From the NCBI GenBank assembly GCA_016802295.1, contig JAESIW010000124.1:1-64000 (forward strand): DNA of 64,000 nt. The letters are read 5' to 3'. The position numbers and the translations under genes were made by a program. The notes under the pieces were generated by a model. It was not told the origin of the DNA. It saw only the letters and a list, made by a program, of their open reading frames with translations, and made no database searches. The stretch is from Brachionus rotundiformis (Eukaryota; Rotifera; Eurotatoria; Ploima; Brachionidae). Below, piece by piece: positions 22,800 through 34,600 of this stretch (positions are counted from its first letter, which is position 1; the number at the start of each line of letters is the position of its first letter).

Positions 22800-23540
22800 A
22801 ATTTGAATAGAAAAGAAATTTTATATCAAAAATTTTTTTATTTTTAAAATATATTTAGAAATAATTGATATTTAAATTTAATTTTGTTTATTTGTAAAAT
22901 AAATATTTTAAAAGCATCTAAATATGTATTATATTTAATTTTAGATAAAATTTATTTTTAAGTGAAAATAAACAGCTTTTAATGCTTCATATTTTAGAAT
23001 AGATTCTTGGATCATTTATTTTAGCTAGATAATATTAAAAAATATGCAAAAAAAAAATGATTTCCTACTTCTTGCATTTCAATTTTATTAAAAAAATTGT
23101 CTTTAATATGTTAAGTATTTTTTTAAAACCAGCTTTAAATATGCTGACTGAAGAGATGAAAAAATTATAAATCAAAAACATATCCCATGAATTTGGCAGT
23201 AGGACAAATAAATTTAAATTTTACTCGCTTCCCTACAATCTAACTCACATTACCAATGCTCCAATTCAAAAATGAAATTTGTTAAAATATGTTAATATTT
23301 TTTTTCCAGGAATTTTTCAAGAAACCAATTCCTAACTAGGATAAGATTCTTAATAGGATCTTAAAAAGATATTGACTAAGTTCTTATTTTTTTCTATCTG
23401 ATCAAGATTTTTTCTATCCTCTTGGAAAAAAAATTTTCTAATATTTAAACATCATCTCATAATTTTGTATGATTTATAGTTAATTTTTTAATAAAAGAAA
23501 TCGTATGGAAATTTGAATGAATTGTGTGAGAAGATAGACT
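22800..23540. other. A+T-rich intergenic stretch
   Basis: Upstream of the 7TM gene. No open frames with coding character; a promoter cannot be identified with confidence. Confidence 0.45.
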
Positions 23541-23544
23541 CACT

Positions 23545-24510
23545 TCCATCCAATTCAATTCAATTTCAAGGTTAATCAACAGGCTAGTGCCCATGTCATA
23601 AAGACCGATTAACACTCCATTTATTTAAATAAAATAAGTTTTACAAATTAAAAATTAATTGTTTATATAATTATTTTAAAAATATAACATTGAAACATTT
23701 AAATTAAATTTTTTGAATTTTTTTACAAAATCTGAAAAAATAAGATTAATATTATTAAAAATTGAATGCTTAAATGTTGTAAATTTCAACATTGATCCCT
23801 TGATCACAAAGCAATTTATAAGTCTTGAGTAGAAAAATCCAAAAGTTTTTTCACCATTTACTGATTTAGATGTTGGTTCTATCAGATTCTCACAGTTCCT
23901 TAAATTATATTTCAAATTTCTTGAGTCATTTTTCTTTAAATTCTGCCTTAAATTATCAGGAGAGTTATGAAAGTATAGTGTTTTATAAGCAAAAGATAGC
24001 ATTCTATCTAGTATTCTATGTTGGAATGCATATAGGCCATACTTTTCTAAGAAGTTATTAATATCGTTAAAATTATTAACCTCAAATTTGAACTTAAACA
24101 ATTTAAATATTGTCAAATAATAACTCTTAGCCAATTTAATTATTGCCTCTTTTGAGAAATAGCACAGGAGAGTCGAGCAATAATCAAAATAAGGCAAAAT
24201 AAACGTCTTAAAAAACTGTATTTTTACGGATGTTGATAGATAGAAAAGTCTCTTAATGCTGAATAATTTTTTATTTACAATTAATGAGATACTACATGCA
24301 AAATTAGAAAAGTTAAGATTTTGATCTATTTTATAACCTAAAAGAGTTATTTAATTGACAACTTTTATTTCATTTCCACAAAAATTGATCATCTTGGGAA
24401 TAATGGTCTTTTTATTTGAAAAGATCATACAATAGGTTTTTGACCAATTTATATCAACCTTGTTAAAATAACACCAATCACTAAGATTGTGGATGGTACT
24501 GGAAAAATTT
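23545..24510 (-). mobile_element. LINE, 5'-truncated reverse transcriptase C-terminus and 3' UTR (family A copy 1)
   Basis: Minus-strand reading enters at VDINWSKTYCMIFSNKKT, then LLGYKIDQNLNFSNFAC, LPYFDYCSTLLCYF and a 173-residue open stretch (23676-24197) ending near 23676. This is the usual region behind the catalytic domain of CR1/Jockey-like RTs. The 3' UTR ends with a segment that reads ATCGGTCTTTATGACATGGG on the element strand and recurs at 53.7 and 63.1 kb. A stop near 24350 and the lack of any upstream RT show that it is dead. A foldback MITE abuts its broken 5' side. Confidence 0.75.
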
Positions 24511-24512
24511 TT

Positions 24513-24876
24513 CGGTTTTGTGAAATTCAGAACAAAATTGCAAAAAGAACAGGAAAAAATGTAAAAAATTGAATAACTTTTTTTCTAAAGGTTTAAACCT
24601 AATTCTGTAAATGCAACATAGTGAAATATTCAAAGTTGCATCAAATATCTATGTCTGCTAATTTTGCAGAGTTCAGCAGAAATTAATTTTCAATATAATC
24701 GAGTGTAGTGCATTTTGCAGAGATTTTGCACATCATTTGCAGACTTATACAGTTGATGCAATTTTGAATGTTGCACCATTCTGCATTCACAGAATTAATT
24801 TTAAACTTTTAGAAAAAAAGTTATTTAATTTTTTTACACTTTGTTCTGTTCTTTTGTACTGAACTTCACAAAACCG
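24513..24876. mobile_element. foldback MITE (CGGTTTTGTGAA family, copy 1)
   Basis: Termini read CGGTTTTGTGAAATTCAG and, on the right, its near-exact reverse complement. The arms continue inward through GTAAATGCAACATAGTG / CTGCATTCACAG-type matches for about 170 bases each. No coding capacity. Other members are at 50.9-51.2 and 60.9-61.3 kb. No target duplication could be identified for this copy. Confidence 0.75.
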
Positions 24877-24917
24877 AAGTGACTTTATCAAATTTTAAAA
24901 AATTTAATTTTTTAACA

Positions 24918-25092
24918 TTTTTTTAGGATCTAGCAGTCGAAGATGAAGTTGACTTGGAGCCTGTCTAGGATGAAGACCCTTAAAAGAGCGAGCCAAGTCC
25001 CAGTGGTGTTGCAACCACAAGAGCAAATCCAGTTTTGCTCTCCAAAAATAAAACTCTTCTTTCTTAAAAAATCTATTTACATATCTACACAC
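24918..25092. other. G+C-richer coding-like island, orientation unclear
   Basis: The plus strand offers a good acceptor (tttttttag before 24928) followed by an acidic reading DLAVEDEVDLEPV and TAG, which could be a last exon. The minus strand is open for 62 residues (SFKGLHPRQAPSQLHL). Neither is recognised. It may be a fragment of a lost gene. Confidence 0.2.
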
Positions 25093-25099
25093 ATTATTA

Positions 25100-26000
25100 T
25101 TAAATTCACAGACTAAAGTAGTCAGAACAAAACTCCTTGCTTTTCCCTAATAAAATTATGTACCAGTCTCACAAAAGTCTAGATCAATCCCATGTTAAAA
25201 CAGACTAGTTACCCCTAGTTATATATGCGTGAATTAAAACTTAAATTATCACTTTTAATTGACTTTAGGAACGCTTTTGACTTGAAATCCAAAAAGTCAA
25301 AAACTGGAATTTTTTTAAAAGTCAAGTCAAAAATACTGAAAAATATCAAAAAATCTAAAAATTCTAATTTTTGTTTGAAAAAGAAAGATGAGTTTTTTCA
25401 ATCAAATATTAAAACCAGTAGGCAATTTTTTTTAATTCAGATACACTTTATTATTTAATCTTTTTAATATACATTAATTACTTTCAAAAATCTTATATGG
25501 TTGTACTGACAAAAATATAAATATAAAAATTTAAAAATTCAAAAATGATAGAATTATTAGATAATTTGAAGAAATCTTTGATTATTTTACTGTATATTAA
25601 TACCATTTTCTATTTGAAAATTAGAACTTACTATTTTGTACAAATTCAAATGAACTTTTAAGACATTTTTTTACCATTCAACTTTTCCATCGAAAGAATT
25701 TCACTGATAAATAGAAATTTGGATGAACTTGGTTATATAATTGAATTGAAAAAAAATTTTATCTATCTTAATATTAATAAATTTTAAAATGACTTTTTTT
25801 TACTTATGCCCAATCTGGTGTTATTATAGTAATTTTTCAGCATGGTAATTTTTATTTGTTTGTTCAAGCTAGAAATGAATATTCTTTTCTAAAGATAAAA
25901 TATTCATTTTTTAATTTAATTAAGATTTTAAACTGGAATATTTTTAATTAAAACTAATTTTCTCTTAAAATTTATTAAAAATAAATTAAAATTCGCTCAG
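25100..26000. other. A+T-rich intergenic stretch
   Basis: A plus-strand 77-residue frame (25225-25458) is Lys/Ser/Phe-rich low-complexity sequence and is not supported as a gene. No repeats with clear ends were seen. Confidence 0.45.
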
Positions 26001-26008
26001 GCTAAAGA

Positions 26009-26839
26009 TCATAAAGCAACTTGACTTTTGACAGATGCAGATAAAACTGGTGACACATCGTCAAACTTAATTTTCTCCACAATGTTCTTAGTCTTGATGC
26101 TTTCTTCGTGATTGGCAACAAAAACATATCCATCGTCCTGTTTTTTCCAGCCTTTTTCCTTAATCATCTTGTTCAGCTCATCACCTTTAATTTTAATTAA
26201 ACAAATTGTTTCATTTAATCTAATGACTTTCTAATTACTTGACAAATTTCCCACTATTTCCTTGAGCTCATTAAAACTGATTGTCTGATAGGTCTTGCTG
26301 ACAATGTGAAGAATAACTTGGAGCAAAAAATTAAAAAAAAGTCAAACTTGGCAAAAAAAACCAACATTCAATGATGCCATTTTCGAATCCATTCACATGA
26401 GTGACCACATCTCTGTAGTTGGCCTTTTCCTGTCTCAACAAATGCCAAAAGTCTCTGAATTGACACCTCTCCAATAGGTCAGATAAATCCACTATTTTAT
26501 GCAGCAGGCCCTCGTCTTCCAACTAAATAACAATGTTTATTTTATTTTTCCAAAATAGGCAGAGATTACTCTAGAATTGTCGATGAGACACTTGCAAAGC
26601 AAAAAGTCCGAGTGTGGCAAATTGGTAAGTGCTTTGAGCAGAATGTGGGCAGTGACCACAGTCTGGAAGTGGTTGGGATTGAATTGGTAGAGCTTTAGCA
26701 AGGCCAGATTGGCGTCCAAATTGTACTTTTGTTCCTTAATCTGGTACTGGACGTACTCTTCGAGGAGCGGAATGTTGTCCGGGTTGTAGCGCTCTATGCC
26801 TTGAAGCATGGAATTAATGGTGCTCCAATCGCGGCTCAT
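26009..26839 (-). CDS. EIF3K: eukaryotic translation initiation factor 3 subunit K
   Basis: Subunit of the eIF3 complex that scaffolds the 43S ribosomal pre-initiation complex in the cytoplasm. Four exons: 26570-26839, 26366-26522, 26239-26316 and 26009-26184, with introns of 47, 49 and 54 nt. They join in frame to 681 nt, a 226-residue protein against 218 in human. Diagnostic motifs are NLDANLALLKLYQFNP, TAHILLKALTNLP, HSDFLLCKCLIDNS, VDLSDLLERCQFRDFW, the PCI/winged-helix stretch ISFNELKEIVGNLSS and the C-terminal ESIKTKNIVEKIKFD. The start ATG at 26839 gives the expected N-terminus MSRDWSTINSML. No breaks or odd residues. It lies 0.9 kb downstream of ZGPAT on the same strand. Confidence 0.97.
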
Positions 26840-26849
26840 TTTTACAATC

Positions 26850-27750
26850 TAAATTCTTTGGAAATATTAATTAAAATTTTAATTTGCATGAGCATGCTTT
26901 CAATGGTTTGATTAATTGAAGATTTTGACTCCCAATAGCAAAACTAGCTTTTTTTTCCATCTTGAAAATTAAACTTAACATTTTTTTAAAATTTAAAAAA
27001 AATTTTTTTACATTTAATTAAATTAATATTGTCAAAAAAAAAATGTATTCCACAAATTTGGCAAGATCTTGATCTAAAAAAAAAAACAATTTTTAATGGT
27101 AAATTTAACAGATATTACCAATGAGAAATTTGAGAGATTCAAGTTTTTAATTATTTTTTTTTAAATGTATATAATTAATAAAAGAATACAAATTTTTATT
27201 TTATTGAATAAAAGAATAAAAATATATAAACTTAAAAAAAGATTATTTTTTATAAAATATCACTCTCCGCATAAGATAAATTATAATAAGAATTGTTTTA
27301 AATTAATATTTCCTTAGTTTAATAGTTCAAAAATCATTCTCAATAAAGAAATTTATTAAAAGCATATTTTTGGAAAAAAGAGACAATTTGATTCCTCCAG
27401 CTAAAGTTTTAATAATAAATATCAATTTTAATTTGTTTAATTGGTGCCAAGTTTTAAAATGACCAAATATCTAGTCCAAAGTTGAACCATAGTTTTTAGA
27501 ATTTGAATCAATGTCCTTTATAAAGAAAATTCAACTTTTTATAATTTGATTTTTATCTTTAAATACAATCTTCAGTCTGTCCTTGTCTGTATCACCATAT
27601 TCTTAATCCCAAAGCTTGGTGTTAATATTTGGATTCAATTTTAACTTGGTAAAATATGATACAAATAAATTACAATAAGAAGAAACTGATACAATTTTTT
27701 ATTTTATTGAATTAAAAAAAAAATAAAAATACATAAACTTAAACAAAGAT
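26850..27750. other. intergenic between ZGPAT and EIF3K
   Basis: A+T-rich with no coding signal. A near-duplicate A+T-rich phrase occurs twice (27225-27285 and 27710-27780: ATACATAAACTTAAA-like, then a TTTTTTATAAAATATCAC-like block). The second includes the last codons of ZGPAT, so it looks like a small partial duplication of that 3' end. Confidence 0.45.
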
Positions 27751-27755
27751 TTTTT

Positions 27756-30391
27756 TTAAAAAATATCACTCTTCCGCTTACGATTTTTTTTTTCATTCAG
27801 AATGTCAGACTCGGACTTTTTGAGCTCATTCAATAGCCGATCACTTTCGGCTATTTTTTGCTTAATGCAGTCCATGGTCGCCTTGTCCGCATTTTTATTT
27901 CTGGCCAGACTTTCTTTCAGCTTTTGATTGCGCTTCTCTTCATCTCTTATCTTGTTATGAGTGTCCAGCATTTTAATATTCAGGCCTTTATTGTTCACCT
28001 TGGAAATCTCCTTTTTAGAACTCTGCTGTTCAGTTTGCCTGTCTTCGGACACAAGTTTCGAGTTGATAAACTCGAACACGTTCAAGTCAACCTCTGGCTC
28101 TGGTGGACTTTTCACCTTTTTGGTCTTTTTAAGCTTTCTTTTCTTCCTAATCTCAAAAGCTTTGTCCAGCGATACTCCTACAGGAAGCACGGTAACTTCG
28201 ACAGGCTCAACTCGGCCTTCGCCTTGTTTGCCAAGGCCTTTGCCAACCTGGTAGCCCATTTTTAGCATTAATTTAGAGCCAATGCCCCTGGTGTGCTTTT
28301 CCCAACTAGCTGCAAAACCACTATAGCTGCTATTCTCAGTCAAAGATGTCTCAAGGTCCAGATCAGAAAACTCATTGGTCGAATCGGACTCTTCGCCACT
28401 GTCCGGTAAATCCAATACGAGCACATCTTCCCATTCCAGCCCGATTCCCTTATTGAATCTTTTTAGCTGGACATAGATCAAATGCTCGTCGAAAGACTCC
28501 ACCTCAGCTAGATGCCACAGGTCTTCGGATTTGGCAAGACACAAAATTCCTTTTTTCATGTGACTTAATTTAATTTTAAATTATTTTTTACCACTTGGCT
28601 CAGTCAGGTATTTTTACTCATAGCAGGGTTCCAAATATGAATGCAAATCTTCCAAACGCACTTGGTACCCGTGGCAGTATTTACATGATGAGCCAAATTT
28701 ACATTCATTGTTCATAAAATGTTCACATGTTTTCATGTTTATCTCAGTTGGGTTACAAAAAAGTACCCGTACCTTCAGAATGAAGATTTTTGTTTATTTT
28801 TTTTATACATTTTATTCGTTTTAGCCCACTGTTTGCTCCGTTTCGGAGTCTGTGCCGAGAATAATTGCATTGTGTAGCTTTAGGTTAGTGTTTTTACATT
28901 CAAAGTATACGCGACATTTGGTACCTTTGGCAAAAAAATTCAATGGAATTTTGAATTTTTAAATAATTAATAACTAAAATTATAATTATTAAATAAATAG
29001 TTATTTTATAACTTGGATTAAACACACTTAGATTTTTGTAGGATAAATAATTAAATTTATCTTTTTTTACCATAAAAAATATGTATTTATTTAATTAAGG
29101 ACAAATAAATTAAATTTTTGAGTGAAATCTATAAAAAATTTTTTCATATCTAAATATTCTTCAATGTTAAAATTAAAAAAAGTGACCACCTGTACTGGTC
29201 AATTAAAAATTTTTGGAATTTCAAGGCATTTATCTTTTACCAACCATATCCGTTACTTATTTGACATAAAAAACATAAAATCAAAGACTTTTTCAACATT
29301 TTTTTCCATTGAAATTATTTGTACATAACTTATTAGTTAATTATTGATAAAAATGAAATATCTGTTACCCAACAGCCACGTTTACATACTAACAAATAAT
29401 TCTTAGCTTGCATCTTTCAGTCTTTATTTTTAATTCATTAGTCTTATCATGCACAATTTGAATTCATATTCTTTATGATATTCCATAAGTTAGTTTAGTT
29501 ATTGAATCAAGATGTCGTTAGAAAACTAGAAGTCCTGAGAACCCTTATAAATAGTAGTTTTGATTTTTATAGTTTTATCTAGTTTTTAATTGCAATTTAA
29601 ACAATAAAGAATTTATACAAAACAATTCAATATTTTTATTCAAGTCCCTATTGAGCCCTTAGCATATCTATTTAATATCTATTAGAAATTTTATCATCAA
29701 AATATTTATTCAGTTTACTATTAATTTTATAATTTTTGTTTTAATATCTTTGGAGTCCTTGTTCGACCATGATAAAAAAAGTTTATCTTTAGTAAAAGTT
29801 CAATAGAGTAAAAATTAAAAGTCATAAATAAATGATCCCCTATAAATAGCCCAAAAATTTATAGTAACATTCAAAAGTAACAAATAAAACCTGGTATTGT
29901 GAATTTCAAAACAGATTTGGCAAGATTTAAAATATAATTTTTGGTCTTTAATTAAAAAATGATTTATAATTTTGGTTATAAATGAAAAATTAATAAATTT
30001 TTGATTATGTTATTAGATTTTATAATTTACCCACTAATTCATCCGCTTCTTTTATCTGTTCAGCAGATTGAGCATTATCCAACTCGGCTAAAAGTCTTTG
30101 CTTTTTTAAATCCAGAAGTGTTTCTTTATTTGGAAAGATATAAATTTTGTCACTCAAGCTTTCCGTTTACCTTGGCTTAGATTTAAAAGCAGTTCCAGGT
30201 CGGTTTTTAAACTTGTAAACTCGGCTTGGTCAATGCCCTTATCATTTGAATTAAGTACAGTGTCTAATTGATCTATCTTAAATATCAAGTCAGAACATCT
30301 TTTTCTGTTGGTAATCAGCTGCGAGACACTTTACTTGCTTTTTGTAGTCGGCTATTTCAAGTTCTAGGATTTTTTCCTCATCACTAGACAT
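27756..30391 (-). CDS. ZGPAT: zinc finger CCCH-type with G-patch domain protein
   Basis: Nuclear protein that in vertebrates acts as a transcriptional repressor and in splicing. Six exons: 30335-30391, 30171-30276, 30031-30123, 28830-28924, 28618-28772 and 27756-28563. They join in frame to 1314 nt, 437 residues. Introns are 58, 47, 1106, 57 and 54 nt. The N-terminus is a helical leader (EKILELEIADYKKQ); then comes a Tudor-like segment (GTKCRVYFECK, LKLHNAIILGT). The CCCH finger CEHFMNNECKFGSSCKYCH (C-x7-C-x5-C-x3-H) follows, and LWHLAEVESFDE. The G-patch reads SWEKHTRGIGSKLMLKMGYQ and GKGLGKQGEGRVEPV. The tail is a Lys-rich coiled coil ending RKRKSDIF. Every domain is in vertebrate order. 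The last exon is long and relatively G+C-rich. Confidence 0.95.
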
Positions 30392-30399
30392 TCTAAATT

Positions 30400-31600
30400 A
30401 TTACTTTTGATTAATTTTTTTTTTACCCAATTATTAAAAATATTGATTAATAAAAAGTCAAAATTCTATTTCTTATTCCTAGTAAATTTTTTATATGAAT
30501 TACTCAATCAATTTTCTTAAAAAAGGAAAAAAAAGTTTTACAAATACAACCGTCTGAATCTCAACAGCAACAGTTACAACAACAAGCTACTCCTTAGGGG
30601 AGTTCGTTTCAAGAGTATTACAAATTGAGTCGTTAAGGTCATTTCAAAAATGTGCGGTTATGTTAATTAGTAAGTGGACTAAAATAAGAGGATAAATATT
30701 ATTGAAGTTTGCCGCTGCTTTTTGTCTTTCTGTTAACTTTAATCCTATTTTAATAATAAAATAAAAGAATGATTTAAATATTGATCAAAATTATCAAACT
30801 GATGCACAAAAATCTTCAAATGGTCCAAAATGTTGTTGCAGACCTGGTGGTTCTACAACTAAAAAAAGAAATACAGAAAATAGTTTTGTCAGAAAATCAA
30901 AAAGACACCGAAAAAACTAAAATTGATATTTCCATATGAAAGTTTATATTTTTTGTCGGTACTAAGCTTAATTTCTATTTTTTTCTTTTCCAACACTTAA
31001 TATGAATAAAAATATTTTTGGTTATTTTTTTAAACTTTTATTTTTGCTATCAAAAACATAATTTTACAATTACTAAAAAATTTTACTACCAGAAGAAATA
31101 ACGCCCATAGTTAATTATCAGATCAGATGACCTGGTAGAACCTGGCAGAACCCTAAAAAGCTACTAAAGAAAATTTACAGATTTAACTAGGTATAAGCGA
31201 ATGATTTGTTTTCCAAGGATTTTTATTTACATTTTTACCACCAATGCACCAGATCAACATATTTGTATTAATTAATAAAATTAAGTATCTAGAACTGGAA
31301 AGAGTCATCGCACACCAACAACTATAAACAAAGAAACCAAAAATTTAAATTTAAATAAAATTTTGGACTCCATTTAATAAATTTAAAACTAAATTTAATC
31401 TTTTAATTTCCTTAAGTCCGGAGAAGTTAAATATTTTTCAATTTTTTTAATTGCTGGTCTTTTTAAAAATGGTTATTTTGGAAAAAAATCCAAGTGGACA
31501 TTTAAATTCCCACAATTAGTTCAAAAAGTAAAGATTTTTAGAAAAATAATTTTTTTATTTAAAAAATATTCAGAATATTAACAACGCGCGATACTGAAAA
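30400..31600. other. intergenic between GCC1 and ZGPAT
   Basis: The plus strand at 30530-30600 has a Gln-rich reading (SESQQQQLQQQATP) before a stop, and 30781-30920 a Cys/Lys-rich reading (NGPKCCCRPGGSTTKK) before a stop. They do not join convincingly and match no domain known to me; they may be decayed exons. The remainder is A+T-rich. Confidence 0.35.
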
Positions 31601-31617
31601 AACATCTACCGATTGAC

Positions 31618-34600
31618 TTAAGGACTTTTGACCATTTGATTTATCTTATGCTTTTCACTTTTGGTAAACTTTAACATTTGCATTATGGCATTTACCATGC
31701 TAATTTTTACATTGAGGTCCTTAGTGGTCAAATAACTGTACACAACATTTTTAATATACTCAAAATTATTTCCATTTAGCTCATTTCTGGACTGGTTAAG
31801 TTTCAGCCGTTCTATCTCTTCCTTAAGCAGCTTAATCTGACACTGCAGACGATCTATGTCAACACTGTTCTCGTCACATACTTGCTTTAATTTGTATTCC
31901 AGATCGGCTTTTGTTTGCCTCAAGCGAACAAGCTCTGTTTCTTTGTAGGCACTGGCTTCCATATTGTAGAGAAGCCGACTGGGCTCTGGTTCGTCCGAGT
32001 CCGAGTCTGTGTTAAGCAGTGAATTGAGGCCTTTGTTTTTTTTAAGCAACTCTATTTCAGCATCTTTTTCTTCTATCAACTTGAGAGTTCGTTCTCTTTG
32101 ATTGACCAGTTGTTTTTCCAATTGGTCAATTTGCTGCAATCGCTCTGAATCCGATTGTTCCATCTGTCCTCTGAGCTTACTCCTCAAATTCTCTAGTTCC
32201 ACAAGGTCAGACTGTTTTAAATTGGCAAGTTCCTCAGCGTGGTCTTTTTCAATCAGGACAATCCTTTTTTTCAGAAGGTCTATTTGGTCTTTGAACTCCT
32301 GTATGCTTGGCTCAGGGGCCGTCTTTTGACTTGGTCTTGTGTACGACTTGATGGTGTTGTTGGTGCGTACTTTGTACTCTTCAAATTCATTTCTGATATG
32401 GTTATTCTCATTTTTCAGCCGCTCATTTTCCAATTCCAAATTATCGAGCTTTTGCTTTTCAATTTTGGAATTCAGCTCATCGTTTTGCTTCCAAATCTCT
32501 TAATTTTAAAAAATTTTTAACACTTTATTTGAATATCTTTAATGATTATTTAATAATTGATAATTTTTATAAACAAAAAATATTTTTATTATCTATTTAT
32601 CTTAATGATCAGAATTTTTCTGAAAAGGCAGCAAAGATGGTTCCATAAGTACAAGCAAGGATAACTCGTGGTGATTTGGTGCAAATTTATAAGATAAAAA
32701 ATGGCTAAGGTGGCAAATAGGTCCTGATTTCGAGTCAAGAAGTTCCAATGTGGCAAACTTAACTAAAGAGCTACAGGGCAAGAATAATTAATGTTTGTCC
32801 AGATCAAAATTTTAAGAGGTAAATGTCTTGGAAAGTCGGGATGGTAGAATTCAGCACTCTGAATTGGTAAGAGTCATCACTATCACATTCAATTTAATGC
32901 ACTTTAAACTTAATTTAACTGTTTTATAATTATACCAAAATTTGTAAATAAATATCAACCAAAGGGTGAATATTTAATTTAATTTAATAATAAACTAAAA
33001 ATTAAACATTTTTAAATTACTAGCTATTTGGGTAGTCTTAGAGCTACTTTCAGCTAAATAGAACTTTTAGCTTAATCAACCACTATCTGGTCATAAAAAA
33101 ATTATCTCTTTTAATTTATTTTTTGGTTGGAAAAAATGCGAAAAATAGGCTCAAACTTGAAAATTAACAATTTATGTAATTTACTTAGAAATAGGGCCGT
33201 GTTTAGTTTATTGAATGATAAACATAATGTGTTCATATCTTAAACTGGACAGTGCTCTTCACAGTTGTTAAAATGAGCTTGATCTAGCTAAAATTTGTAA
33301 AGAATATATAACAAAATTAGTTGATAAATTGGTGGTAAAAATAACCATGGAAATATGCTTAAATTTCTTTTAGGGGAACTAATTTTGAAAATAATAACTT
33401 TGGCACTGGATCGTTTATGATGGTGGTTTGGTGAACATGAATTAGTATGATGATAAATCCCATTTCCAGTATTAAAATTCAAATTAGTCCTAAATTAATA
33501 AACAAGACAAAATGAAAAGCAAAAACTTTCTAAGAAATAACTTTGGCAAACAATTTGCAAGAAAATGGTTAGATGGTACCCCTACTATTTGTTATGTACA
33601 TAAATGACCTAACTGACTGTGCTTCTATTAGAATGGTATTGCATGCGGATGATTCAAAAATCCTGGGTGTAGTGAACAAAATCTGTGATAAAGCAATGCT
33701 GCGAAAGACCTAGATTCAGTATGTCAATGGATAGATGTGCCGTGTATGGTAAAGTGCAAGGCAGCATGAATACAAATTCTTTCAGAAAATAATATTTTAA
33801 GAAAAGAACAGATTTTTGTATGTTATTTGACCTCAGCTTTCATTTGAAAAAAAAATTGTCCAACAACCTGTAGGCCACTTCGATATTTGGACGATGAAAC
33901 TTCCTAAATATTATTTAACCTTTTCTGGTTAATCGAGGACGCTCAATAAGAATATCTGCAAGACTTCAAGCGTCTGTGCTGTGTTTTTCATGGGATATCG
34001 TTAAAAAACATTTTTTTCTGTATCATAAGTTTAAAGCGTTATAACTCCTGAACAGAATTGTCAGATGGTCTGATAAATACATCATTTTGTAGAGAATTAA
34101 ATTTAGGAGTTTAGTTTTTTATTAAGATTGAACTGAAAAAAAAAACGAAGCTATAAATAATGATTTATTGGGGTTGTGAAGTTCCTTTCAATTTGGTCGT
34201 TTCAATTCAGAAAAACTTTAATAACTTTTTTACCTTAAGGAATAATTTAGTTCTGTAAAATGCTTAATTTTGAGCAAATTTCTTTAATGCAATAAAATAA
34301 GTCTGCAAGTTTCTGCATTGTACACACCATCAAAAAGTAATATACTGTGCAATTACTCCGCAGAGTTTGTGCAGAAAATAAAAAACTAAAAAATTAATCG
34401 ATTGACTGTAATCTAGCCTAATCTAGTACTAAATGAATTTAATACTAGAAATTAATTGCTTACTTTAAAATTAAGTCTAAATCCTTATTTTCGAATTAAA
34501 TACTTTATATTTAATACGACTTTAATACTACAAGAATTACTAATTGAAAATTTTATCTATAAAAAACAATAAATGCCGAAAATCAAATTTTTGCACATTA

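Noticed and set aside
27858..28265. Plus-strand ORFs of 135 and 97 residues
   Set aside because: They are exact antisense shadows of the ZGPAT last exon, whose G-patch is unmistakable.
28818..28832. A GC-AG intron in ZGPAT
   Set aside because: Shifting the joint by a few bases gives an ordinary gtgggc donor after the ACA codon and preserves the expected TVRVLFCNP reading.
30530..30920. A Gln-rich small gene on the plus strand
   Set aside because: The readings stop quickly, the possible exons do not share phase, and no acceptor/donor pair joins them convincingly.
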